A stretch of 6,821 nucleotides of DNA from Candidatus Pacearchaeota archaeon (GTDB taxonomy: Archaea; Nanoarchaeota; Nanoarchaeia; Pacearchaeales; GW2011-AR1), in NCBI GenBank assembly GCA_002690445.1, contig NZER01000121.1, positions 1 to 6,821 of the forward strand, in the 5' to 3' direction. Shown here piece after piece: positions 1 through 6,089 of this stretch (position 1 is the stretch's first letter; every line of letters begins with the position of its first letter). A model generated the notes under the pieces. It did no database searches, was not told the origin of the DNA, and was given only the letters and a program-made list of their open reading frames with translations. Both the position numbers and the translations under genes were made by a program.

Positions 1-369
1 AAGATGAGGGCAGAGGTTTCAGTGGCTCAGATGGCTATTGTAAGACAGTTGAAGGAACTTGTCAAGCAAAATGGTCTATCTCTGTCTATTGAGGAATACA
101 GACCTAACAAACAGCAGGGTAATAAAGACGAACGTATCTCAAGTATCTTAGAGCCACGTTATGACAACTTGTCTATGTGGCATTACAGAGGTGGTAACAA
201 CCAGTACCTAGAGGATGAACTAGGACAACGTAATCCACCACATGATGACGTAAAAGATGCACTAGCCACAGCTGTTGACATGGCTATTAAACCAACAAGA
301 AATTTAGGACGTACAAACAGAAATAATATTGTATGGTCTGAAAGTAAATTTAGAGCAGGATCAAGATGA
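1..369 (+). CDS. Terminase large subunit, C-terminal part (5' truncated)
   Basis: This is the end of the DNA-packaging motor protein that cuts concatemeric phage DNA and pumps it through the portal. The frame is open from the first base, so the ATG at position 4 is probably an internal methionine and the true start lies upstream. What remains (122 residues) belongs to the RuvC/RNase H-like nuclease domain. The segment ERISSILEPRYDNLSMWHYRGG is typical of the end of this domain, and PHDDVKDAL (about 238-264) carries the last acidic metal-binding motif (HDD..D) of terminase nucleases. The ATPase domain is outside the window. The basic tail (RNLGRTNRNN) fits a portal- or DNA-contacting end. The stop TGA overlaps the portal ATG (ATGA), implying translational coupling. 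The family call is from motif recognition and context; the type of packaging (cos, pac or terminal repeats) cannot be told. Confidence 0.85.
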   Translation, partial: KMRAEVSVAQMAIVRQLKELVKQNGLSLSIEEYRPNKQQGNKDERISSILEPRYDNLSMWHYRGGNNQYLEDELGQRNPPHDDVKDALATAVDMAIKPTRNLGRTNRNNIVWSESKFRAGSR

Positions 370-2105
370 CTACTACTTTAGACGTGGCACATATGCTAGA
401 CCCGGATCAGCTTGCAGTTGATATTGGTAACAGACACTCCGAGTGGCGTATGCTACGTGATACTTGGGTAGAGCAAACAAAAGACACACGTAATTATGTA
501 TTTGCTACTGACACTAAGACTACAGCAAATGCTTTGTTACCTTGGTCAAACACTACAACAACGCCTAAGCTGACACAGATTTACGATAATCTACTTGCTA
601 ACTATTTTATGACACTATTTCCACAAATGAAGTGGATGAAGTGGCAAGCGGATACTCAGGAAGATGCCACTAAAGACAAGCGTGACGTTATTCAATCCTA
701 TATGGAGAATAAGGTTGCTGCCAGTGGTTTTGAAGATGAAGTAAACTCTTTGTTATCAGACTGGTTGCTTACAGGTAACTGTTTTGGCATGGTTGAGTGG
801 GTAGATGACTACATTATCCAAGAGGATGGTGAGTTTATCCCTCAGTACACAGGCCCTAAGCTAACACGTATTAGTCCTTATGACATTACTTTCAACCCTG
901 CAGCTAAGTCTTTTGCTAACACACCTAAGATCATTCGCTCACTGAAATCACTTGGTGAAGTTCAGCGTATCATTGACAAGAGTGGCGATCAGACTATGCA
1001 AGCGGTGTTTGATAAATCACTTGCTGCACGTAACACAGTAAGATCATCTGATGGTCATATGGAGAAAGCTGATGGCTTTGTTGCAGATGGTTTCTCTAGC
1101 ATCCAGATGTACTACGAAAGTGACTATGTAGAGATTCTTACGTTCTACGGTGACATCTATGACCACGAGTCAGGTAAACTTATGTCTGATCGTGTTATTA
1201 CGGTGCTAGACCGAGCTTATGTACTTAGTAACGTTGAAGAACCTTCATGGTTAGGAAACTCGCCTATCTTCCACTCAGGTTGGAGGCCACGCCCTGATAA
1301 CCTTTATGCAATGGGTCCTTTGGACAATTTGATTGGCATTCAATATCGTATTGACCACCTTGAAAACCTCAAGGCTGACGTATTTGACCAGATTGCCTAT
1401 CCTATGCTTAAAATCAAGGGTGACGTTGAAGACTTTGACTTTGAACCGGGTGGTCGGGTGTTTATTGGTGAAGAGGGTGACGTAGGTTATCTTCAACCAG
1501 ATGCTACTGCTTTACAGGCTGACATGCAGATACAAGAGCTTGAACGCCGTATGGAAGAGTTAGCTGGTGCTCCTAAGCAATCTATGGGTATCCGTACACC
1601 GGGTGAAAAGACTGCTTTTGAGGTACAGTCACTTGATAACTCCTCAGGACGTATCTACCAGCACAAGACAGCTCATTTTGAGCGTACATTTGTTGAGAAA
1701 ATCCTTAATGCAATGCTTGCAATGGCTCGTCGTAAGATGCACATGTCAGACACTATTCGCGTAGTTGATGATGCTACTGGTATTCAGTTGTTCCAAGAGA
1801 TTACCAAGGAAGACATCACAGCTAAGGGTAAGATTGTACCCCTTGGTGCTCGTCACTTCGCTGAGAGAGCACGTAGGGTGCAGAACATCACACAGATGTA
1901 CCAAATCAAGGCTCAGGACCCTACAGTGGCTCCTCACATGTCTGGCAAAGAAATGGCACGTATTATTTCAGATGAGCTTGGTGAACCTACGCTCTTTGGT
2001 GATAACATTGCCGTTGCAGAACAACTTGAGACACAGGAAGCTATGCAAGAAGGGCAGCTTGCTCAGGAAGAGAGTATGATGGCTGCTGCAGACGCAGGGA
2101 TTTAA
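366..2105 (+). CDS. Portal protein (head-tail connector)
   Basis: This 579-residue protein is the expected size for a podovirus portal (T7 gp8 is about 536). Portals form a dodecameric ring at one capsid vertex, the channel for DNA entry and exit and the nucleus for procapsid assembly. Visible landmarks: SNTTTTPKLTQIYDN (about 61-75) followed by FPQMKWMKW (85-93), a conserved-looking N-terminal block; GNSPIFHSGWRPRPDNLYAMG (about 297-317), then a long helical stretch with GIQYRIDHLENLKADVFDQ; GAPKQSMGIRTPGEKTAFEVQ (about 401-421), resembling the stem/crown boundary of podovirus portals; and a Glu/Gln/Ala/Met-rich C-terminal tail like the crown or barrel region. The start at 366 is supported by AGGA (357-360) five bases upstream and by the ATGA overlap with the terminase. 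Its position between terminase and scaffold agrees. Assignment rests on motif memory and synteny. Confidence 0.9.
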   Translation: MTTTLDVAHMLDPDQLAVDIGNRHSEWRMLRDTWVEQTKDTRNYVFATDTKTTANALLPWSNTTTTPKLTQIYDNLLANYFMTLFPQMKWMKWQADTQEDATKDKRDVIQSYMENKVAASGFEDEVNSLLSDWLLTGNCFGMVEWVDDYIIQEDGEFIPQYTGPKLTRISPYDITFNPAAKSFANTPKIIRSLKSLGEVQRIIDKSGDQTMQAVFDKSLAARNTVRSSDGHMEKADGFVADGFSSIQMYYESDYVEILTFYGDIYDHESGKLMSDRVITVLDRAYVLSNVEEPSWLGNSPIFHSGWRPRPDNLYAMGPLDNLIGIQYRIDHLENLKADVFDQIAYPMLKIKGDVEDFDFEPGGRVFIGEEGDVGYLQPDATALQADMQIQELERRMEELAGAPKQSMGIRTPGEKTAFEVQSLDNSSGRIYQHKTAHFERTFVEKILNAMLAMARRKMHMSDTIRVVDDATGIQLFQEITKEDITAKGKIVPLGARHFAERARRVQNITQMYQIKAQDPTVAPHMSGKEMARIISDELGEPTLFGDNIAVAEQLETQEAMQEGQLAQEESMMAAADAGI

Positions 2106-2108
2106 CCT

Positions 2109-2345
2109 ATGAAGCAGAGCTGGTACACAGATCGTAAGCAAGACAAGGAACAGCGTAAAGCTGAGGTCATGGCTTACAAAAACGCTTTTGATGACTTAAC
2201 AGAGGTTATCAAGAAGAATTATGTCAAGAAAGCTGCTGTTCGTAAGTACGACACAGAGAACTGGCATATCCAACAAATCGCCGTTAATGAGTACAATGCC
2301 GTTATCGACGATATACTTAACTTAATTGATCTAACCAAGGATTAA
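2109..2345 (+). CDS. Small charged hypothetical protein between portal and scaffold
   Basis: This 78-residue protein is one I do not recognise as a named family. It starts three bases after the portal stop, with AGGGA (2096-2100) eight bases before the ATG, inside the portal coding end. It ends six bases before the scaffold ATG. The sequence is rich in Lys, Asp, Glu and Asn, has no signal peptide or membrane segment, and looks almost wholly helical: a basic first half (DRKQDKEQRKAEVMAYKNAF, then KKNYVKKAAVRKY) and an acidic/hydrophobic second half (AVIDDILNLIDLTKD). The spacing, ribosome binding site and codon use like its neighbours argue for a real gene. Its place in the head-assembly block suggests a role in head morphogenesis, but that is inference only; an assembly chaperone or minor head protein are possibilities. 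Confidence 0.75.
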   Translation: MKQSWYTDRKQDKEQRKAEVMAYKNAFDDLTEVIKKNYVKKAAVRKYDTENWHIQQIAVNEYNAVIDDILNLIDLTKD

Positions 2346-2351
2346 CATTTA

Positions 2352-3128
2352 ATGTCTATTTTTAATACTCAAGACGAAGCTCAACCACAGGCAGGTTCTG
2401 AGGAACATCAAGCTACAGATACAAACGAAGGGCAACAATCCTTTGTCAAACAAATCGTAGCTGAACGAGGAGAAACTTGGGCTGACCCTGAAGTCATTGC
2501 CAAAGGTAAAATTGAAGCTGACAACCATATTAAGTCTCTTGAGGCTCAATTGGCTGAGATGCGTGAAGACCTTAGCAAACAGGATTACTCAGCACAACTA
2601 CTCAAACAGTTGCAGGACAAGGCAGTCGATCCCACATCGGCAAACCCTGCAGAAAATACTGAAGATAGTGGCACTGTTGACCCGCTTACCGGCGACGATA
2701 ACATTGAAGAGAAATTAGCAAGCCTTGTTGAGAAGACACTGACTGACCGAGAGGTCAAAGCTACTGTAAAACAAAATATCGACTTAGTTGATAACACACT
2801 TACTGAAAAGTATGGTGCAGAAGCTAACGATATTGTAGCTAAGAAAGTAAAGGAACTTGGGCTAACCATGTCACGCATGGAAGAGCTAGCAGCCGAGTCT
2901 CCTACAGCTTTCATGGCACTTCTAGGAGAACCTGCCCCGACTAAGATTAACCTTACTCAGGGTGACGTTCAATCAGAAGCGGTTGGACAACAGTCAGGTG
3001 GCGCTAGGGATTGGAAATACTACCAAGACCTTCGTCGTAATAACCGTAGCTTATATTATAACCCCAAGACGCAGCAACAAATGATGGAAGATAAGCAGCG
3101 CCTTGGTGATAAGTTCGGTAACCTATAA
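2352..3128 (+). CDS. Capsid assembly scaffolding protein
   Basis: This 258-residue acidic, low-hydrophobicity protein sits directly before the major capsid gene, where podoviruses encode scaffold (T7 gp9 position). Scaffold lines the inside of the procapsid, guides coat assembly and is then lost. The N-terminus (about 1-35) is Gln/Glu-rich and probably disordered. A coiled-coil-like segment IKSLEAQLAEMREDLSKQ lies around 60-77, an acidic linker (NTEDSGTVDPLTGDDN) around 105-120, and more helices follow to about 195. The C-terminal 40 residues are basic and aromatic (ARDWKYYQDLRRNNRSLYYN then KTQQQMMEDKQR). This matches the charged C-terminal coat-binding helix pattern of podovirus scaffolds. 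AAGGA (2337-2341) lies ten bases before the ATG. No protease domain is visible, so release is probably not by self-cleavage. Confidence 0.85.
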   Translation: MSIFNTQDEAQPQAGSEEHQATDTNEGQQSFVKQIVAERGETWADPEVIAKGKIEADNHIKSLEAQLAEMREDLSKQDYSAQLLKQLQDKAVDPTSANPAENTEDSGTVDPLTGDDNIEEKLASLVEKTLTDREVKATVKQNIDLVDNTLTEKYGAEANDIVAKKVKELGLTMSRMEELAAESPTAFMALLGEPAPTKINLTQGDVQSEAVGQQSGGARDWKYYQDLRRNNRSLYYNPKTQQQMMEDKQRLGDKFGNL

Positions 3129-3145
3129 ATCAACATTCATTAATT
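3127..3145 (+). repeat. Direct repeat, left copy (AAATCAACATTCATTAATT)
   Basis: This 19-base unit matches the copy at 3204-3222 at 16 of 19 positions. It begins on the last two bases of the scaffold stop codon. The two copies flank the dyad at 3147-3203. It could be a binding site for a phage or host regulator or part of a phage promoter; chance similarity in AT-rich DNA is not excluded. Confidence 0.5.
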
Positions 3146-3146
3146 C

Positions 3147-3203
3147 GTTTATTTTAGTGTGATTTTCTAAATTATGAATTTAGTTGTAATGACCAAAATA
3201 AAC
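3147..3203. repeat. Nested inverted repeat (9-bp outer arms, 7-bp inner palindrome)
   Basis: Outer arms GTTTATTTT (3147-3155) and AAAATAAAC (3195-3203) are perfectly complementary; one mismatch inward, GT (3157-3158) pairs with AC (3192-3193). Inside lies the perfect inverted repeat CTAAATT-ATG-AATTTAG (3167-3183). Both arm sets are nearly pure A/T, so RNA pairing would be weak, and there is no GC stem with a U tract as in an intrinsic terminator. A double-stranded-RNA processing site or a protein-binding operator is possible; the function is not known. Confidence 0.55.
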
Positions 3204-3222
3204 AAACCAACATCAATTAATT
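3204..3222 (+). repeat. Direct repeat, right copy (AAACCAACATCAATTAATT)
   Basis: This second copy of the 19-base unit at 3127-3145 has three mismatches. It ends immediately before the capsid Shine-Dalgarno sequence, so a protein or RNA bound here would be well placed to influence capsid translation or transcription start. Confidence 0.5.
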
Positions 3223-3234
3223 TGGAGTGATAAT

Positions 3235-4200
3235 ATGTCTGGAATGACAACTGGTAATACTAACTTGCTGATCCGTGATGAAATCTGGTCCAGCGAACTT
3301 AAAGAAATCCTGCGCGATGAGATGATGGCGCAAAAATATGTACGTATGCTTGAAGGTTTCCCTGATGGCGATCTGTTCACAATCCCTTCTATCGGTCAAG
3401 CACAAGTTGATGACTACGAAGAAGATACAGATGTACAATACCGTCCACTTGATACTGGCGAGTTCCAGTTCTCAATTACTGAGTACTTGTCAAGTGCAAC
3501 ATACATCACTAAGAAAGCTAAGCAAGACTCTTACTACATGTCTCAGCTTGTGTCAAGCTTTGTTCCTGAGATGGAACGTGCAATCATGACACACTTTGAG
3601 TCAACTACTCTTGCTACACCTGAGGTTGGCGTTTCTGCTAACTCAAACGAAGTTATCGACAGCATTGAGCACCGTTGGGCTGCTGGTGGTACTGGCGCTG
3701 TTATCAATGTTGATGACTTTGCTCGTGCTCGCTATGCACTTAAGAAAGCTAATGTTCCTGATCGTAACCTAGTGGCGATTGTTGACCCGTCTGTTGAGTA
3801 CACACTTAACACACTAACTAGCTTGACTAGCGTTTCTGACAACCCACGTTGGGAAGGTATCGTTTCTGATGGTATCGCATCTGGCATGAAGTTTGTTAAG
3901 AACGTGTACGGTTTTGACGTGTACTGCTCAAACTACCTTAAAGACGTTACTGATAGCGCGTTGAACACAGCAGCTGACGCTGGTGTAGACTTCAGCGCAG
4001 TTAACGGCAAGGCTAACTTGTTCTTCTCTGCTGACCAATCAGCACAACCATTTGTAGGCGCATGGCGTCAACAGCCTGAGGTTGACTACGAGTACAACAA
4101 GAACAAACAACGTGACGAATACGTGACTACAGCTCGTTATGGCGTGAAGCTATATCGCCCTGAGAACATGGTTCGTGTTGTTTCTAAAACTAACGTTTAA
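3235..4200 (+). CDS. Major capsid protein (HK97-fold type expected)
   Basis: This 321-residue protein builds the icosahedral shell; T7 gp10A is about 345 residues. The assignment follows from its place after the scaffold, its length and its layout. An N-terminal helix (LLIRDEIWSSELKEILRDEM) is followed by a likely E-loop region (about 45-85, with DLFTIPSIGQAQVDDYEEDT and then DTGEFQFSITEYLSSA). Next is a long helix fitting the P-domain spine (SQLVSSFVPEMERAIMTHFE, about 103-122) and an A-domain-like remainder (VDDFARARYALKKANVPDRN; NVYGFDVYCSNYL; RYGVKLYRPENMVRVVSK at the end). No cleaved delta domain or protease is seen. The ribosome binding site GGAG lies seven bases before the ATG. All 15 arginines use CGT or CGC, never AGA or AGG, as expected for the most highly expressed gene. 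A second in-frame stop (TAG, 4204-4206) backs up the TAA. Confidence 0.92.
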   Translation: MSGMTTGNTNLLIRDEIWSSELKEILRDEMMAQKYVRMLEGFPDGDLFTIPSIGQAQVDDYEEDTDVQYRPLDTGEFQFSITEYLSSATYITKKAKQDSYYMSQLVSSFVPEMERAIMTHFESTTLATPEVGVSANSNEVIDSIEHRWAAGGTGAVINVDDFARARYALKKANVPDRNLVAIVDPSVEYTLNTLTSLTSVSDNPRWEGIVSDGIASGMKFVKNVYGFDVYCSNYLKDVTDSALNTAADAGVDFSAVNGKANLFFSADQSAQPFVGAWRQQPEVDYEYNKNKQRDEYVTTARYGVKLYRPENMVRVVSKTNV

Positions 4201-4224
4201 TCTTAGATAGAGAAGGAATATAAT

Positions 4225-4680
4225 ATGTCTTGGACAAATGCTGACGGTCTTACCGTTCTACTACATGGCGAACAGGGTGAAGTACGTGAGGGCGGTGTAA
4301 CAGCCGACCCTATGTTCAAAACTTTGATCGTTGACCTTGACTTGACAGCTAATCGCGCTGTTAAACCAAATGATGCCTACATCCCTGCAGGTTCATTTAT
4401 CAAGTCTGCTACTCTAGTTGCTAAAACAGCTGCTGCTGGTGGTACGTCAATTAACTTTGGCCTAGCTACTAAAGCTGGCGCTGCTATCGATGCTGACGGC
4501 ATTGATGCTTCAGTTGCTGCTGCTGCTCTTGGTGCAAACAAAGCTGTCGTATGTGACGGTGCATTGGTCGGTGGCACAGCTACTGTTGGTGCAGCTGACG
4601 CATATGTTACAACTGCAAACACTGGCACATTTACAGCTGGCGTTGCTAAGCTTGTAATTGAGTACATTGAAGTTAAGTAA
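4225..4680 (+). CDS. Probable capsid decoration/cement protein
   Basis: This 151-residue protein lies 24 bases after the capsid gene, with a strong AGAAGGA (4211-4217) seven bases before the ATG. It is rich in Ala, Gly, Thr and Val with small beta-strand-like segments: IPAGSFIKSATLVAKTA (about 53-69), GGTSINFGLATK (72-83), ADAYVTTANTGTFTAGVAKL (about 124-143) and the final strand VIEYIEVK. The pattern suggests a compact beta-sandwich. There is no signal peptide or membrane segment and few charged residues. Small proteins of this kind next to the capsid gene in marine podoviruses are usually annotated as hypothetical, structural or decoration proteins. A trimeric or surface-bound cement protein is the best guess by context, not proven by a recognised domain. 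It ends in TAA TAG TAA, three consecutive in-frame stops, just before the hairpin at 4693-4710. Confidence 0.7.
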   Translation: MSWTNADGLTVLLHGEQGEVREGGVTADPMFKTLIVDLDLTANRAVKPNDAYIPAGSFIKSATLVAKTAAAGGTSINFGLATKAGAAIDADGIDASVAAAALGANKAVVCDGALVGGTATVGAADAYVTTANTGTFTAGVAKLVIEYIEVK

Positions 4681-4692
4681 TAGTAATCTACT

Positions 4693-4710
4693 GGGGGGCT
4701 TCGGTCCCCC
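4693..4710 (+). terminator. Terminator-like hairpin with UUCG tetraloop
   Basis: GGGGGGC-TTCG-GTCCCCC forms a 7-bp stem (five G-C, one G-U, one closing C-G) around the extra-stable C(UUCG)G loop. It lies 12 bases after the first stop of the decoration gene. It is followed by TTTAGTGTATTTAATT, which begins with only three U residues, so termination may be partial, letting transcription continue into the tail genes. In T7 a leaky terminator follows the capsid gene in the same way. An mRNA 3'-end protective hairpin is the alternative reading. Confidence 0.8.
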
Positions 4711-4743
4711 TTTAGTGTATTTAATTAGCCTGAGGAGATACAA

Positions 4744-5346
4744 ATGGCAAACGTAACACACAGCTCACTTACAGGGTCTAAACTACACGAACCTAAGGGT
4801 GTTGCATCTGCAGCTGTTGGTAAAGTATATATTTCCGATGGTGCGGGTTCTGGCAACTGGACCTACCTACCTATTGGTTGGGGCAACTATAAAGATGATG
4901 GCGCAGCACAGACATTTACCACTTCAGCTGCCAAACTGCAAAATGATGGTGCTGGTACGGATACAGATGAAACTAAACTACCACGTGAGATACGTGGGTT
5001 AAGTTCATTGTGGGATACAGCAACCGATAAGATTACCCCTATTACTGCAGGTGACTCCTATACACTTAGGATTGACTTGCCAATCACAGCTAAGACAGGC
5101 ACACCTACTGAGCTAGAGTTTACATTAGATGTTGGTGGTGCAGCTGGTATAACTAACATTCTAGTAACACGGTTTATCTCAGTATCTAAAACGCCACCCT
5201 ACAATATTTCAGTTGGTTTCCCTGTACCTTGTGGCACTGACTTTAAAAACAACGGTGGTCAGATATTCTTGTCTACAGATACAGGAACAATTGAAATTAC
5301 TAAACCACAAGTGTTTATCTCTATGCTATCGAGTGGTAATATTTAA
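4744..5346 (+). CDS. Putative head fibre or virion surface protein (LHEPKG motif)
   Basis: This 200-residue protein is preceded by GAGGAG (4732-4737), six bases before the ATG. The N-terminus reads VTHSSLTGSKLHEPKGV (about 4-20) followed by VYISDGAGSGNWTYLPIGW (28-46). I recall similar LHEPKG...VYvsDGaGSG openings in phage head-fibre and minor virion proteins, where the short segment seems to anchor the protein to the capsid and a C-terminal domain points outward. Residues from about 50 to 200 are beta-rich with many Thr, Gly and Asp and look like a single jelly-roll-type domain (YTLRIDLPITAKTG, then LEFTLDVGGAAGITNILVTR, GGQIFLSTDTGTIEI, PQVFISML). No enzymatic motif is visible. It could be a head fibre, a second decoration protein or a host- or glycan-binding protein. 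The stop TAA shares its last A with the next start (TAATG), so it is translationally coupled to the adaptor. Confidence 0.65.
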   Translation: MANVTHSSLTGSKLHEPKGVASAAVGKVYISDGAGSGNWTYLPIGWGNYKDDGAAQTFTTSAAKLQNDGAGTDTDETKLPREIRGLSSLWDTATDKITPITAGDSYTLRIDLPITAKTGTPTELEFTLDVGGAAGITNILVTRFISVSKTPPYNISVGFPVPCGTDFKNNGGQIFLSTDTGTIEITKPQVFISMLSSGNI

Positions 5347-6089
5347 TGGCTATCAAAAAGAATTTACTAGAGATTGTACAGAACATCTTAAGTGACATGG
5401 ATAGTCAGGAAGTTAACTCAATTTCAGATTCTATTGAGGCAATGCAAGTAGCTCAGATTGTAGAGACTACCTTTTATAACATCATTGCTTCACGTGACAT
5501 ACCTGAGCACGAAAGTTTCATAAAGTTGACGGCACTGTCTGATACAGACTTTCCTACCCACTTCAAGTACCCAACTAACGTAAAACAAATTAAAAACTTA
5601 TCTTATGATGTCAGCTCTGATAGCACATACGCATACAGTGATATTAAGTGGTTAGAACCCCTTGACTTTATTAATAGGTCAGACAGACGTAGCCTTAGTT
5701 CTGCAACGGTTGTTGATGATAAGGTTGCTGGCACTAAAATACGTGTCTATAACGACAGAATGCCATCATATTACACTTCTTTTGACGATGAGCACATTGT
5801 TATGGACGCATATGACTCTGACGTAGACACTACACTGCAAGAGTCTAAGACACGAGCTTATGGCACTACTTATCCGGTGTTCTCTCAGGATGATACTTAT
5901 GTACCTGAGATTGATGGCACTATGCACCCTTACCTTCTTGCAGAAGCAAAGTCAACATGTATGTCACTACTTAAGGGTGGGTCAGATATGAAGGTAGAGC
6001 AATCTGCACGTAGACAAAAGTCCTACGTACAAAATGACATGTATAAAACTAAGAAGGGCTTTAAGAGACCACACTATGGAAGACATTAA
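5346..6089 (+). CDS. Portal-tail adaptor (T7 gp11-like tail tubular protein A position)
   Basis: This 247-residue protein would bind beneath the portal ring and link it to the tail nozzle, helping retain packaged DNA. T7 gp11 is about 196 residues and occupies the same place after the capsid gene. Features: an N-terminal helix LLEIVQNILSDMDSQEVNSI (about 7-26), then DSIEAMQVAQIVETTFYNII, the helical start typical of such adaptors; PTHFKYPTNVKQIKNLSYD (about 70-88), a beta hairpin region; YYTSFDDEHIVMDAYDSDVD (about 142-161), a pattern I recall as characteristic of this podovirus adaptor family; and a C-terminal helix PYLLAEAKSTCMSLLKGG, then EQSARRQKSYVQNDMY, ending in a basic tail with HYGRH. 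There is no strong ribosome binding site (only GAGTGG, 5331-5336), and the TAATG junction implies reinitiation after the upstream gene. Arginine codons are mixed (5 AGA and 1 AGG of 11), unlike the capsid gene. Confidence 0.75.
   Translation: MAIKKNLLEIVQNILSDMDSQEVNSISDSIEAMQVAQIVETTFYNIIASRDIPEHESFIKLTALSDTDFPTHFKYPTNVKQIKNLSYDVSSDSTYAYSDIKWLEPLDFINRSDRRSLSSATVVDDKVAGTKIRVYNDRMPSYYTSFDDEHIVMDAYDSDVDTTLQESKTRAYGTTYPVFSQDDTYVPEIDGTMHPYLLAEAKSTCMSLLKGGSDMKVEQSARRQKSYVQNDMYKTKKGFKRPHYGRH

Larger units (their letters stand above)
3129..3234 (+). promoter_or_regulatory. Structured AT-rich leader before the major capsid gene
   Basis: This 106-base gap is the longest non-coding stretch in the window, in a block where most genes abut or overlap. 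It contains nested inverted repeats and a pair of direct repeats (listed separately) and ends with the capsid ribosome binding site GGAG (3224-3227), seven bases before the ATG at 3235. I see no convincing sigma70 -35/-10 pair with proper spacing. A phage-specific promoter, an RNA processing site or an mRNA-stabilising leader are all possible. The corresponding place in T7 (before gene 10) carries a strong promoter and an RNase III site; that parallel is by position only. Confidence 0.5.

Noticed and set aside
1765..2079. 104-codon + strand open frame inside the portal C-terminal region
   Set aside because: It is an out-of-frame overlap with the portal gene, with a Leu/Arg/Cys-rich translation that lacks domain character, and no ribosome binding site stands out.
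2585..2914. 109-codon open frame on the minus strand opposite the scaffold gene
   Set aside because: It lies wholly within a well-supported + strand gene, has Ser-rich low-complexity composition typical of an antisense shadow, and no minus-strand gene is otherwise seen.
3129..3234. Sigma70-type promoter before the capsid gene
   Set aside because: Candidate hexamers such as TTGTAA (3184-3189) have no acceptable -10 box at 16-18 bases, and the best TATAAT-like string lies against the start codon.
4185..4206. Programmed -1 frameshift at the capsid 3' end like T7 gp10B
   Set aside because: No standard X XXY YYZ slippery heptamer with a downstream structure is visible near the stop, and the next gene is in frame 0 rather than -1.
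4377..4761. Two minus-strand open frames (4377-4667 and 4510-4761) opposite the decoration gene
   Set aside because: They arise from the Ala/Thr-rich composition of the + strand gene, which lacks minus-strand stop triplets. One crosses the terminator hairpin and has no ribosome binding site or recognisable motif.
6034..6075. Longer start for the 103-residue protein (adds MTCIKLRRALRDHT)
   Set aside because: The extra residues come from out-of-frame reading of the adaptor gene end, and no Shine-Dalgarno sequence precedes 6034, while AAGAGA is correctly spaced before 6076.
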